Below are positions 1 through 8,633 of a DNA stretch of 23,365 bases, piece after piece. The notes under the pieces are model-generated. The model did no database searches, was not told the origin of the DNA, and was given only the letters and a program-made list of their open reading frames with translations. Numbering within the stretch: the first letter of the stretch is position 1; each line of letters begins with the position of its first letter. Location of the stretch: positions 1 through 23,365 of the forward strand of contig CAZTMB010000043.1 in assembly GCA_964614695.1 (NCBI GenBank), read 5' to 3'. Source of the stretch: VGXO01 sp964614695 (GTDB taxonomy: Bacteria; Planctomycetota; Phycisphaerae; Phycisphaerales; SM1A02). The position numbers and the translations under genes are program-made.

Positions 1-1795
1 CGCCGCTGCCGACATCGACTTCACCCGCGACGTCCGCCCGATCCTCGAGGCCCGGTGCGTCGAGTGCCACGCCTACGGACGCGCGAAGGGCGACTTCTCG
101 CTCGAGACCCGCGCGTCGATGCTCGCCCACGGCGAGGCGGTGGTGCCGGGAGACGCCTCGGCGAGTCTGCTGCTCGCCCTCGTGCGGGGCGACGATCCCG
201 AGGCCTTCATGCCGCCGACGGGCAAGCGCCTCGACGCGGCGCAGATCGAGATCCTCACTCGCTGGATCGACCAGGGCGCCACGTGGCCCGACGACGCGGC
301 GTTTCGCAACGCCTGGACGCCGCCGCTTCGCCCGCGACGCCCCGCCGTGCCGGACGGCCTGGCGACGCATCCGATCGACCGCTTCATCGAGGCCCACGCG
401 GAAGCGAACCGCGTCGAACTCGCCCCGCTCGTCGATGACCGCGCGTTCGCGCGGCGAGCCTCGCTCGACCTCGTGGGGCTGCCGCCGTCCCCCGAGGCGC
501 TCGAAGCGCTGCTCGCCGATCCCTCGACCGATCGGCACGAGCGCTTCGTGCGGCGGCTTCTCGAGGATCGCGGCGCCTACGCCGAGCACTGGCTCTCCCT
601 CTGGAACGACCTTCTTCGCAACGACTACCGAGGCACCGGCTACATCGACGGCGGCCGCACCCAGATCACCGCCTGGCTGCTCGGGGCGCTCGAGTCGAAC
701 CTTCCCTACGACGCCTTCGTGGCGACGCTCGTGAATCCGACTCCCGACGCCGCGGGCTTCGCCAAGGGCATCGTCTGGCGCGGCGAGTTCAACTCCGCGC
801 AGTCGCCGCCGATGCAGTTCTCGCAGAACGTCGCGCAGGTCTTCCTCGGCGAGAACCTCAAGTGCGCGTCCTGCCACGACAGCTTCATCGATGCGTGGAC
901 GCTCGAGGACGCCTACGGACTCGCGGCGATCTGGTCGGAGACGCCGCTTGAACTTCATCGATGCGACGTTCCGACCGGCCGCATCGCCACCGCGCGGTTC
1001 CCGTTCCGCGAGATCGGCGACGTGGATCCGAATGCGCCGCGACCCGTCCGCCTCGCGCAGCTTGCCGCGCTCATGGCTTCTCCCGAGAACGGCCGCGTCG
1101 CCCGCACGCTCATCAATCGCCTCTGGGCGAGGCTCTTCGGACGCGGCCTCGTCGAGCCGGTCGACTCGATGTCCTCCGAGCCGTGGTCGCCGGATCTTCT
1201 GGACTGGCTCGCCGCCGACTTCGCCGACCACGGCTTCGATGTGCAGCGGCTCCTCGTTCTGATTGCGACCTCCGAGGCGTACCGCCGCGCCGCGGTCCCG
1301 GCGGATGCCGACGAGGCTCTCGTCTTTCGTGGCCCCGTCCCGCGACGCTTGACCGCCGAGCAGATGCTCGACTCGATCTGGATGGTGACCGAGACGGGAC
1401 CGGCCGCGAGGCTGGCGCCATCCTCACCCGGCGGAAGCGCCTCGCCGCTCGTTCGTGCCGCGGTTGTCGCCGCCGATCCGATCATGCGAAGCCTCGGGAG
1501 GCCGAATCGCGAGCAGGTCGTGACGACGCGGCCGCAGGATCTCTCGATGCTGCAGGCGCTCGAGTTCACGAACGGCGCGGCCTACGCCGACCTCATGCGC
1601 CGGGCCGGCGCGACGATCGCCGCGCGAGCCGGAGACCCGATCGAGACGATCTTCGTCGGGCTGCTCGCGCGAAGGCCGACGCCGGAGGAGCGGGCGATCG
1701 CCGAGGCGATCCTCGCGAACGCTCCCGACGACGAAGGCTGCGCGGATCTCCTGTGGACGGTCACCATGCTGCCGGAGTTCCAGTTGCTGCCATGA
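1..1795 (+). CDS. PSD1 / DUF1549 / DUF1553 domain protein, 5' end cut off
   Basis: The reading frame is open from base 2, so the true start lies outside the window; 597 residues are visible. The visible N-terminus reads DFTRDVRPILEARCVECH, the opening of the Planctomycete cytochrome C (PSD1) domain, with a CxxCH haem site at residues 19-23. It is followed by a DUF1549 region (about 120-300, starting near HPIDRFIEA and containing RRASLDLVGLPPSP) with a second CxxCH (CASCH, 288-292), then a DUF1553 region (about 330-590, with RTLINRLWARLFGRGLV). Such proteins are predicted to be exported and are abundant in planctomycetes. Their biochemical role is not established, although a role in extracellular polymer breakdown or electron transfer has been proposed. 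The stop overlaps the next gene's ATG (ATGA). Family assignment is firm, function is not. Confidence 0.93.
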   Translation, partial: AAADIDFTRDVRPILEARCVECHAYGRAKGDFSLETRASMLAHGEAVVPGDASASLLLALVRGDDPEAFMPPTGKRLDAAQIEILTRWIDQGATWPDDAAFRNAWTPPLRPRRPAVPDGLATHPIDRFIEAHAEANRVELAPLVDDRAFARRASLDLVGLPPSPEALEALLADPSTDRHERFVRRLLEDRGAYAEHWLSLWNDLLRNDYRGTGYIDGGRTQITAWLLGALESNLPYDAFVATLVNPTPDAAGFAKGIVWRGEFNSAQSPPMQFSQNVAQVFLGENLKCASCHDSFIDAWTLEDAYGLAAIWSETPLELHRCDVPTGRIATARFPFREIGDVDPNAPRPVRLAQLAALMASPENGRVARTLINRLWARLFGRGLVEPVDSMSSEPWSPDLLDWLAADFADHGFDVQRLLVLIATSEAYRRAAVPADADEALVFRGPVPRRLTAEQMLDSIWMVTETGPAARLAPSSPGGSASPLVRAAVVAADPIMRSLGRPNREQVVTTRPQDLSMLQALEFTNGAAYADLMRRAGATIAARAGDPIETIFVGLLARRPTPEERAIAEAILANAPDDEGCADLLWTVTMLPEFQLLP

Positions 1796-3270
1796 CGACG
1801 CCACGCCCGCGACCGCTGCCAACGTCACCCGCTCCGGCGTTCGATCGCCGCGCGTTCCTCGGCGCGGCCGGCGCCGCGGGCGCGACGCTGCTCGCCTCGC
1901 CGGTCTTCGGATCGCCTCGCCTCGCGCTGGCGCCACGCCTCGAGATCGTCCCGCCGCCGCGCGGCACCGCCGACGCGGTGATCCTGCTCTGGATGGCGGG
2001 CGGCATGGCCTCGACCGAGACCTTCGATCCCAAGCGCTACGCGCCCTTTGAGGTCGGGCTGCCCGCCGAGCGGATCCTCTCGACCTTCCCGGCGATCGAC
2101 ACCTCGGTCGACGGCGTGCAGATCACCGAAGGGCTCGAAGAGATCGCGCAGGTGATGGATCGGGGCACGCTGATCCGATCGCATGTCGTCGCCGATCTCG
2201 GCCACATCCTGCACTCGCGCCACCAGTACCACTGGCACACCGGCTACGTGCCGCCGCAGACCGTCGCCGCGCCCCACATGGGCGCGTGGATCTCGCGTCT
2301 GCTTGGTCCGCGTGATCCGGCGATTCCTGCGTTCATCGACATCGGACAGCGGCTCGAAGGCGTCGGCGAGCAGGAGGAACTGAAGGCATTCCACACCGCC
2401 GGGTTCCTGGGCGGCGAGCACGGTCCGCTGCTGCTGCCGTTCCCGATCGACGCCACGCAGGCGATGCGGCCGCCCGAGGGGATGACGCCTTCGCGCTTCG
2501 AGAACCGAGACCGCTTCTATCGCCGCATGCTCGAAGCGACGCCAGAGTCGCGACGACAGGCGGGAAGCGCTGCGGAGTCGATCGTGCGCTCGATGGAGCA
2601 GGCGCATCGGCTGCTCGGTTCCCCCGCCGCGGCCGCGTTCGATCTCTCGCTCGAGCCCAAGGCCAGCTTCGACGCCTACGACACCGGCCGCTTCGGACGG
2701 GGATGCCTGCTCGCGCGTCGCCTGGTCGAAGCGGGCGCCCGATTCATCGAGGTGACCACCGAGTACGTGCCGTTCGAGTCGTGGGACACCCACGAGAACG
2801 GCCACGAGACGGTGCGGAAGATGAAGCGGCAGATCGATCGCCCGGTAGCGCAGCTGATCCGCGACCTCGAGGCCCGCGGCCTGCTCGACCGCACGCTCGT
2901 CGTCCTCGCGAGCGAGTTCAGCCGCGACATGATGACCGAGGGCCGCCCCGGCTCGACCGCGCAGGACCAGTCCCGCGCCCCCGCCGACGTGATGCAGGAA
3001 CTGCGGCAATACGGCATGCACCGGCACTTCACCCTGAACGGCTCGGTGCTTCTCTTCGGAGGCGGCATGAAGCGCGGTCACGTGCACGGCGTCACCGCCG
3101 ACGAGCGGCCGCTCGTGACGATCCGCGATCCCGTCAGCGTCTCCGACCTGCACGCGACGATCTACAGCGCGCTTGGCATCGCACCCGACACCGCCCTCGA
3201 CGTCGAGCGACGCCCGTTCTACGTGACGCAGGACGGCCAGGGCCGCGCGGTGGAGTCGCTGTTCGCGTAG
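1792..3270 (+). CDS. DUF1501 domain protein, Tat-exported
   Basis: 492 residues. The ATG at 1792 overlaps the upstream stop in an ATGA, which fixes the start and implies translational coupling. The N-terminus carries a twin-arginine signal (DRRAFLG at residues 18-24, then an Ala/Gly-rich hydrophobic stretch ending near SPVFG), so it should be exported folded. The body has DUF1501 hallmarks: ILLWMAGGMASTETFDPK near residue 65, the HSRHQYHWHTGY block, AAPHMGAWISRLLG, WDTHENGH and ASEFSRDMMTEG. DUF1501 is related to the alkaline phosphatase/sulfatase superfamily, but its substrate is unknown. DUF1501 genes next to DUF1549/DUF1553 genes are a recurrent planctomycete arrangement, so the two proteins probably act together outside the cytoplasm. 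Length is normal for the family. Confidence 0.93.
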   Translation: MTTPRPRPLPTSPAPAFDRRAFLGAAGAAGATLLASPVFGSPRLALAPRLEIVPPPRGTADAVILLWMAGGMASTETFDPKRYAPFEVGLPAERILSTFPAIDTSVDGVQITEGLEEIAQVMDRGTLIRSHVVADLGHILHSRHQYHWHTGYVPPQTVAAPHMGAWISRLLGPRDPAIPAFIDIGQRLEGVGEQEELKAFHTAGFLGGEHGPLLLPFPIDATQAMRPPEGMTPSRFENRDRFYRRMLEATPESRRQAGSAAESIVRSMEQAHRLLGSPAAAAFDLSLEPKASFDAYDTGRFGRGCLLARRLVEAGARFIEVTTEYVPFESWDTHENGHETVRKMKRQIDRPVAQLIRDLEARGLLDRTLVVLASEFSRDMMTEGRPGSTAQDQSRAPADVMQELRQYGMHRHFTLNGSVLLFGGGMKRGHVHGVTADERPLVTIRDPVSVSDLHATIYSALGIAPDTALDVERRPFYVTQDGQGRAVESLFA

Positions 3271-3443
3271 ACCGACGCGGAGTCGGACGTGTCGCGGACT
3301 CCCACTCGACGCGCCTCGATCGCGCGGAGCCGCGGCCCCGATCATGCAACTCGACGGCGTTCCGCATGCACGGTGACGAGGCCGCTCGCGGTGCACGCAA
3401 CACGGACGCCGGCTGACGCGATCGCGAGGACGATCGACTTGCC

Positions 3444-5858
3444 TCACTCGCCGATCGAGCGCAACTCGATTGGCGCCGAGTCCGCTTCGATCGCGGCGGC
3501 GAGGCCCGGGAGGTCGAGCTTGGCGAGCCGCTGCGGCTCCCAGTTCCGCGCTTCGAGATCGGCCTGCAAGGCGAGCAGCCGCGGAATCTCCGGCTTCGCG
3601 GCGCCGCCGTAGGACGCGAGCACCTTGAGGCATCGATCGATGCGGTTGCCCATGCCCCATCGCTCGGGATCGACGAGATCGAGGCAGAGCGGCACGCCTT
3701 CCGCGAAGCGATGGCGGGCGAGGACTTCGAGGCCTTCGAGCCGGATCTCGTCGGCGAACATGATCCCGCTCGGCGCCGGCTCGATCACCGCGGCATGGAT
3801 CGCCGGAAGCAGCGGCTCGATCTCCTCGAAGGAGAGCCGGCGATAGATCGAACCGATCGCGCCGCGAGCCCGGCCATCCTCGTTGAGGAGCCCCGCCCGC
3901 ACCGCCGCGACGAGCGCCGCACGATCGACGCCGTCGAGCGAACGCCCGAGCATCCCGTCGCGGCGATCAAAGAGGGCAAAGCAGAGGTATCGCTGCTGCA
4001 TGCCGCGAGGATCGGCCTCGCTCGGTCCTTGTGCGAGCATCTCCAGCAGTCTCGGCAACGCCGGCATGCCCGCCCGGCCCATCGCGGCGATCGCCTCGGC
4101 CGCCTTGATGCGAAGCCAGAGGTCCTCGGCGTCGAGCGTCGCCTCGAGCGCCGGAAGCGCCGCCGCCGCGCGGTCCTTGAGATGCCCGAGTGCCTGGCAC
4201 GCGCCAAGCCGGGCGTGGAGGTCGTCGCTCGCGAGCAAGTCGAGCAGCGCCGGCGCCGGATCTCCGTCGCGCCGCGCGAGTTCGATCGCCGATCGCTCGC
4301 GAACCACCGGCGACCAGCTTCGCAGTCCGGCGAAGAGTTCCTCCTCGCGCCTCGCCTCGTACGCCGCCAGCTTCGTGCGCGGCGACCAGCCCCGGCCGTC
4401 CTCGACGAGCGCTTGCGCCGTCGCGCGATCGATCTGCGGCGCCAGGCTCGGCGCCTTGCCGGTCAGGTGGATCGCCCGCAGCGGTTGCGCGTAGGCCAGC
4501 AGGAACGCACCGGTCGCATCCCAGCCTCCGTAGCTGTCGGGCTTCGGCTCCGGCGGTCCCTGATGCCGGAACGAGCCATCCCATCGCCGAGCGAGGTCGT
4601 AGGACCAGGCGAACTCCTCGAGCCAGGCGCCCGTCGCCTGCGGACCCGAGAGCGCCACGCCCGGCATCGCCCAAAGCATGTTGAAGTAGTTGCCGGTGTG
4701 GCCGGTGTCGCGCTCGGTGCCATGGCACGCCACGCTCATCCGCGAGAAGTACTCCGCCGCCTCGGCGTCGAGCAGCAGGTTGAAGACGATCGCCGCGACG
4801 CCGTTCTTCCCGTTGTCGTCGTGGTTCTCGATCCACGGGTGGTGATCGCCGTAGGGCACGCTGCCCTTGCCCACGTAGAAGCGAACGAGGCGAGCGCTGC
4901 GCTCGATGGCCGCATCAAGCTCGGGGCTCGACACGCCCGCCTCGCGGGCGAGGACGAGCGAAAGCAGCAGCGGCAGGCCTGGCGCGTTCATCATGCCGTA
5001 GCCCGCGAGGCGGCCGTTGCCTTGGACGAAACGGTGCCCCCACGAGCCGACCGCGCTCTGCCCGCGGACGATCTCCATGGTGATCCGCTCGAGGTTCGGC
5101 ATGAACGAGCGGTCGCCGGTCGCGAGGGTGTACTCGGCCAGCAGCAGGTTGATGGGCCCATACCACCACGAGTGCAGATCGCGGCGCTCGAGGTCGCTGA
5201 AGTCGGCGACCTGCTCGACCTGCCGGCGCACCAGCGGCCAGTACGCCGGATCGCCGCTCGCCAGGAGCGCCAGCGCGTTGTAGCACCGCTCGATCGGCGT
5301 GCCCTTGCGAGGTTGGCGGCGCAGGCGTTCGGCGAGGTTGGCGCAGCCCGCCTCGAGGATGCGGCGCGACTTCTCGCAGGCGAAGGGCGCCGTCGAGGCG
5401 TACGCGCCGAGCACCGGCAGCGTGATCACGACCTCCTCGGTGCTGCCGCTGCGCCAGCGCTGCAGCGAGAGCCGGCCGTCGGTCGCTTCGGCGGCGCCGA
5501 TCGCACGGCCGAGTTCGATCCGCGGGTCGTACGAGAACGGCGCGTCGCCGACTCCAAGGATCACGTCGCCCACCGCGACGAGCCCTTCAGCCGGCGATCC
5601 TTCCGCGATCTCGGTCACCATCACCTGCCGCGCCAGGCTCGTCTCCATCCCCTCGCAGTGCATCCATCCCCGCAGGCCGGTGGGCCCGAGGTTCCAGTCG
5701 TGCGTCGAACCTTCGGGAATCGCCTCGCCCTTCGTGAAGTCGGGGTTCGCGGATCGCGACGACGGCGGCGCGGTCGACGCCGCGGCGATCGAGACGCTCG
5801 CGAAGGCGGCGAACGCGATCGCGGCATGCAGAACCGTGGAGTTCACGAGGCGGGTCAT
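3444..5858 (-). CDS. Secreted PDZ plus HEAT-repeat protein (DUF6288-like)
   Basis: 804 residues from the ATG at 5858, chosen because GGAG lies 7 bases upstream and a signal peptide follows at once (MTRLVNSTVLHAAIAFAAFA, Ala-rich to about residue 29). The same frame is open 40 codons further upstream, but that extension looks non-coding. A PDZ-like module occupies about residues 75-148 (VMVTEIAEGSPAEGLVAVGD, then ILGVGD). A long alpha-helical region follows, and the C-terminal third holds HEAT-like repeats rich in LLxLL and ALGHLKDRAAAALPALEATL patterns. The segment LGPTGLRGWMHCEGMET before the PDZ domain resembles the DUF6288 family of planctomycetes and Verrucomicrobia; this comes from memory and was not searched. 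Probably periplasmic or extracellular, with an unknown role. It converges with the DUF1501 gene across 173 bases. Confidence 0.86.
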   Translation of the reverse strand: MTRLVNSTVLHAAIAFAAFASVSIAAASTAPPSSRSANPDFTKGEAIPEGSTHDWNLGPTGLRGWMHCEGMETSLARQVMVTEIAEGSPAEGLVAVGDVILGVGDAPFSYDPRIELGRAIGAAEATDGRLSLQRWRSGSTEEVVITLPVLGAYASTAPFACEKSRRILEAGCANLAERLRRQPRKGTPIERCYNALALLASGDPAYWPLVRRQVEQVADFSDLERRDLHSWWYGPINLLLAEYTLATGDRSFMPNLERITMEIVRGQSAVGSWGHRFVQGNGRLAGYGMMNAPGLPLLLSLVLAREAGVSSPELDAAIERSARLVRFYVGKGSVPYGDHHPWIENHDDNGKNGVAAIVFNLLLDAEAAEYFSRMSVACHGTERDTGHTGNYFNMLWAMPGVALSGPQATGAWLEEFAWSYDLARRWDGSFRHQGPPEPKPDSYGGWDATGAFLLAYAQPLRAIHLTGKAPSLAPQIDRATAQALVEDGRGWSPRTKLAAYEARREEELFAGLRSWSPVVRERSAIELARRDGDPAPALLDLLASDDLHARLGACQALGHLKDRAAAALPALEATLDAEDLWLRIKAAEAIAAMGRAGMPALPRLLEMLAQGPSEADPRGMQQRYLCFALFDRRDGMLGRSLDGVDRAALVAAVRAGLLNEDGRARGAIGSIYRRLSFEEIEPLLPAIHAAVIEPAPSGIMFADEIRLEGLEVLARHRFAEGVPLCLDLVDPERWGMGNRIDRCLKVLASYGGAAKPEIPRLLALQADLEARNWEPQRLAKLDLPGLAAAIEADSAPIELRSIGE

Positions 5859-5999
5859 GAAGCGGCTCCAAGGTGAAGGTTTCGACGGCAGTTGGCGAGC
5901 ATGGCCTGTTCCCGACGCTTCGAGTGGGTGTCGAACGGGATCGCCGTGATCATCCGTCGAGACCCGTCGCTTGCTCAACTCGATCGCGGGCCGATTCGA

Positions 6000-7028
6000 T
6001 CATGGCGCGGCCTCGCCGCTGCCATCGCCGAAGATCTCGAGGCGCTGCGACGCCTGGATCAGCCGACTGAAGACCCCTTCCGACGCGGCTCCCTCTCGCG
6101 CCATCGATCGCGCTTCCTCGCACGCCTTCCGGATCGCGGCCTCGTCGAACCCTGCCGCCGGCGGCACGGGCGCCTTGGGGAGGTGCTCGCGCCGGTAGGC
6201 CTCCATCCGACGAATCCACGGTTCCGGCAGCCGTCGCCCCAGGCGCGCGCCCTCGCAGAGGAACGCCTCGGCCTCGCGGAACCCTTCCTCGACGCTCCGG
6301 CGGTGCATGCTGGTGCTGAACGCGCAAACGCTCAGGCGCTCCCGGTCGGCATCGAGGCGGATGAGCGGCGCCACGGGCACGAGCCGCAGGAAGTAGAGGT
6401 TTGGGTGGATCGTGCAGTTCCAGTAGCGCTCGGCGATCGAGGCGAAGTCGGCGATCGACTCGACGTTGCGGAATCCCGACGTCGCGAACGGCATGTGCTC
6501 GATCTTGGGCTTCCGAACATCGACGGTGTCGTTGGCGACGTCGAAGTAGAGCGAGCCGAACTGCATCGCGTTCTGGAAGTACTGCTCGCGCAGCACGCCC
6601 CAGACGCGCCCGACCACCCCGCCGGCCTGATGGAACCGCCACACCGCGTCGAAGGCCTCCGAGCGCACCGCGCCGAGGCCCCGAGCCACGAACCGCTCGA
6701 ACGAGCGGATCGTGATGGGCAGGCAGTAGCCCTTCGGATAGCGCGAGGGATCGCCCTTGATCGCCGACTTCGGATCGGCCTCGAGCTGGCGGCGCATCTC
6801 GCGATCGAGCTCCTCACGGATCTCGAGGAACTCCGCTTCGAGCGCCGGCAACGCCGGCACGATGAAGCGCTCGGTGAGCGCCTCCTGCCGCGCATCGATA
6901 GGCATCACCCGCTCGAAGTCGCGCGGCCCGCGGGCGAGCAGGCGATCGAGCAGTGCTGCGAGCTCGGCGAAACGAGGTTGAGCGGTCACGGTGAATCCGT
7001 CGACGTGGCACCCTCGCTCGATGGCCAT
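6000..7028 (-). CDS. Conserved-looking protein of unknown function
   Basis: 342 residues from the ATG at 7028. Other possible starts are a GTG at 7061, which would leave 25 bases to the upstream gene's stop, and a GTG at 6989. None has a convincing ribosome site, so the start is uncertain. There is no signal peptide or membrane segment, so it is probably cytoplasmic. Distinct stretches include DPSRYPKGYCLPIT, FHQAGGVVGRVWGVLREQYF, MQFGSLYFDVANDTVDVRKP and ERYWNCTIHPNLYFLRLVPV; the aromatic-rich mix looks like a folded enzyme or ligand-binding core rather than a random frame. I do not recognise the family. It follows the HTH-containing gene on the same strand with a short gap, so the two are probably co-transcribed and functionally linked. 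Confidence 0.72.
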   Translation of the reverse strand: MAIERGCHVDGFTVTAQPRFAELAALLDRLLARGPRDFERVMPIDARQEALTERFIVPALPALEAEFLEIREELDREMRRQLEADPKSAIKGDPSRYPKGYCLPITIRSFERFVARGLGAVRSEAFDAVWRFHQAGGVVGRVWGVLREQYFQNAMQFGSLYFDVANDTVDVRKPKIEHMPFATSGFRNVESIADFASIAERYWNCTIHPNLYFLRLVPVAPLIRLDADRERLSVCAFSTSMHRRSVEEGFREAEAFLCEGARLGRRLPEPWIRRMEAYRREHLPKAPVPPAAGFDEAAIRKACEEARSMAREGAASEGVFSRLIQASQRLEIFGDGSGEAAP

Positions 7029-7086
7029 CGGAATCGGCGAGCGGGCTCGGACGCCGCCCACCGTCTCGCCGAGCGGACCGTTGCGA

Positions 7087-8370
7087 TCACTCGGGAAGAT
7101 CCCATCGCACCAGCAACGCCGCCGGGGCCGGCGGATACGGCAACGCCACTCGGATCAGTCGATAGTCGCGGACGTCCTGCCCCAGCCGAGCGAACGCCTT
7201 CCCCATCAACTCCTCGTAGGTCGGCACGGCCAGCAGTCCGAAACCAGCATGAGGATCCTCGACCAGCACGGGCGTCACGTCGACCGGGAGCCGCGCCGAC
7301 TCGCGCTCGGCTTCTTCGTTGGACAGCGGCCTCGCCAGCGTCGAGTGCAGGCTCGACTTCAGCGTCTCGAGCCCTTCGAGCGACTTGTGCACGAACAGGT
7401 CGCTCACCAGACCTTCGGCCGGAACCGACACGATCGTCACCAGTTCGCAATCGACATCCTCGGCCGAGCGCCGCACGCCGAACACGTTCCTCGCGATCGA
7501 TCCGAAGAAGAGGTCGCTCTCGCCGAGCCGGCCGAGCGGACCGTCGACCAGCTCGGTCACATGCGTGCCATCCTGCGAGGACGAGACGACCGTCGCCTCG
7601 GGAAACGACGAGAACTCGCGCACCAGGAAGTCCGCCTCATGCGAGCCCGAGAACAGCGGACCCGGTCTGAGCCGGCCGTCGGCGTTGAACGCCTTCCACC
7701 GGAAGACCGGAAGCCTGGTTCGTGTTCGCAGCCGCTGCAGTCCGACGAGACCGACGATCAGGGCGATGTCGGCCTTCCCGGGCTCTGAAGACGGCACGAT
7801 GATGTTCGTCGCGAGGCGAACCTTGGCCTGCAGGCCGAAGACGCCGGACATGCCGCGAAACGCGAGACGCCGCGACTGCTCGAGGTTGCCGTCCGCTCGC
7901 GCGCCGTCGAGCACCAGTTCGAGCTGGCTGCGGTCTCCGAAGTGGCGACCGATGATGTCGTCGATCGAGGCGAACGCATCGCGGGCCGATCGGATCCGCG
8001 CCGCATCGACCGACGCGGCCTCGAACGCCCGCAGATAGATGTCGATGCCCTCGGACCCGGGAATCATCGACACGGCTTCGAGGGAGTCGCGGCCGCCGAG
8101 GACCTTCGCGATCTTCCAGGTCAGATTCTTGTTGAGGCCAAGCCGGCGAGAAACCTCCTGCGGACGCATCGGGTCGGTCCCCGCCGCCTCCGACAGTTCG
8201 AGCAGCGCTTGCTGGAGCGTCGACATCGCCGCATCGCACTCTCGGCGGAACGGGCCGAGATCGGCCTCCCCGGAGGATCGGATCCCGCCTCGGGCCTTGA
8301 GCGACGAGAACTCCCGCACTCGGGCGGTCACGATCGCGGGAGAGGACAACCGGGGCTTTCTCGATCTCAC
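7087..8370 (-). CDS. Putative DNA-binding protein with N-terminal HTH
   Basis: 427 residues from a GTG at 8370, selected because GGAG sits 6 bases upstream; a later ATG at 8226 (residue 49) would keep the HTH. Residues about 69-92 (RPQEVSRRLGLNKNLTWKIA) look like a helix-turn-helix, with EVSRRLGLNKNLTWKI fitting the turn and recognition helix. The rest (about 100-427) is soluble, mixed alpha/beta and without a family I recognise; a stretch such as QAKVRLATNIIVPSS precedes a run of beta-like segments to the end. The gene diverges from the dockerin-protein gene at 8634 and shares a 263-bp control region rich in palindromes, the arrangement expected of an autoregulator. A regulator role is inferred from the HTH and position; no ligand or sensor domain is evident. 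Confidence 0.75.
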   Translation of the reverse strand: MRSRKPRLSSPAIVTARVREFSSLKARGGIRSSGEADLGPFRRECDAAMSTLQQALLELSEAAGTDPMRPQEVSRRLGLNKNLTWKIAKVLGGRDSLEAVSMIPGSEGIDIYLRAFEAASVDAARIRSARDAFASIDDIIGRHFGDRSQLELVLDGARADGNLEQSRRLAFRGMSGVFGLQAKVRLATNIIVPSSEPGKADIALIVGLVGLQRLRTRTRLPVFRWKAFNADGRLRPGPLFSGSHEADFLVREFSSFPEATVVSSSQDGTHVTELVDGPLGRLGESDLFFGSIARNVFGVRRSAEDVDCELVTIVSVPAEGLVSDLFVHKSLEGLETLKSSLHSTLARPLSNEEAERESARLPVDVTPVLVEDPHAGFGLLAVPTYEELMGKAFARLGQDVRDYRLIRVALPYPPAPAALLVRWDLPE

Positions 8371-8410
8371 TCGGGTCTCCAGGTCGGCACTCGCGACGTC
8401 TCCCTAGGTC

Positions 8411-8442
8411 GGTTCGAGACGGGTCCGGACTGGACTCGAACC
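8411..8442. repeat. 32-bp imperfect palindrome, candidate operator
   Basis: Outer arms GGTTCGAG (8411-8418) and CTCGAACC (8435-8442) are perfect inverted repeats, and the inner GTCCGGAC (8423-8430) is a perfect palindrome with exactly the same centre (8426.5). Overall 13 of 16 base pairs are symmetric. The concentric symmetry and the position 41-72 bases upstream of the HTH gene's start suggest a dimeric regulator site. Protein binding is inferred. Confidence 0.5.
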
Positions 8443-8489
8443 GCCCGTGACCCGAGGCGAGCGGACTCGGGAGAGTATTGTTCGAGTTT

Positions 8490-8501
8490 TTCCCTAGGGA
8501 A
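8490..8501. repeat. 12-bp CTAG-centred palindrome
   Basis: TTCCCTAGGGAA is perfectly self-complementary and contains CTAG, a tetranucleotide usually rare in bacteria. The partial copy TCCCTAGG lies 89 bases upstream at 8401-8408. It could be a second operator in the divergent region, but no binding protein is known. Confidence 0.4.
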
Positions 8502-8633
8502 GTTTGCAGGGATGATTTTCGACCCTACGTTTGGAAGTCCGCCCAGACCGCGGCCGGGTGCGTTGTTCGTCCTTGGCGTCCCAAGCCACCGAGACCACAC
8601 CCTTCTTCGTTCACGAGAAAGAGAGACAACCCG

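Larger units (their letters stand above)
8371..8633. promoter_or_regulatory. Divergent intergenic control region
   Basis: A 263-base region separates the start of the HTH gene (minus strand) from the start of a secreted dockerin protein (plus strand), so it must hold both promoters. It contains a 32-bp imperfect palindrome (8411-8442), a perfect 12-bp palindrome TTCCCTAGGGAA (8490-8501) and a partial copy TCCCTAGG (8401-8408). GGAG on the minus strand (8377-8380) is the likely ribosome site of the HTH gene. TATTGT at 8476-8481 is a possible but weak -10 for the plus strand; I found no matching -35. Confidence 0.5.

Noticed and set aside
3279..3302. GGAGTC/GACTCC inverted repeat after the DUF1501 stop
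   Set aside because: A 6-bp stem with a 12-base loop and no T-tract is too weak to call a terminator.
1825..3660. Long open frame on the minus strand (611 codons) opposite the DUF1501 gene
   Set aside because: Low-complexity Arg/Ala/His composition, and it covers a well-supported family gene on the plus strand.
3711..5876. Long open frame on the plus strand (721 codons) opposite the PDZ/HEAT gene
   Set aside because: It is Arg-rich, has no recognisable domain, and mirrors a gene with a signal peptide, PDZ domain and ribosome site on the other strand; such shadows are normal at this GC content.
5892..7670. Long plus-strand open frame opposite the unknown protein and HTH genes
   Set aside because: It spans two different minus-strand genes and the gap between them, which a real gene would not do; its composition is shadow-like.
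8411..8442. GGTTCGAG/CTCGAACC looked like a tRNA T-arm
   Set aside because: The stem bases around the TTCGA loop do not pair as a T-arm, and no anticodon arm or acceptor stem lies nearby; the symmetry is that of a palindrome.
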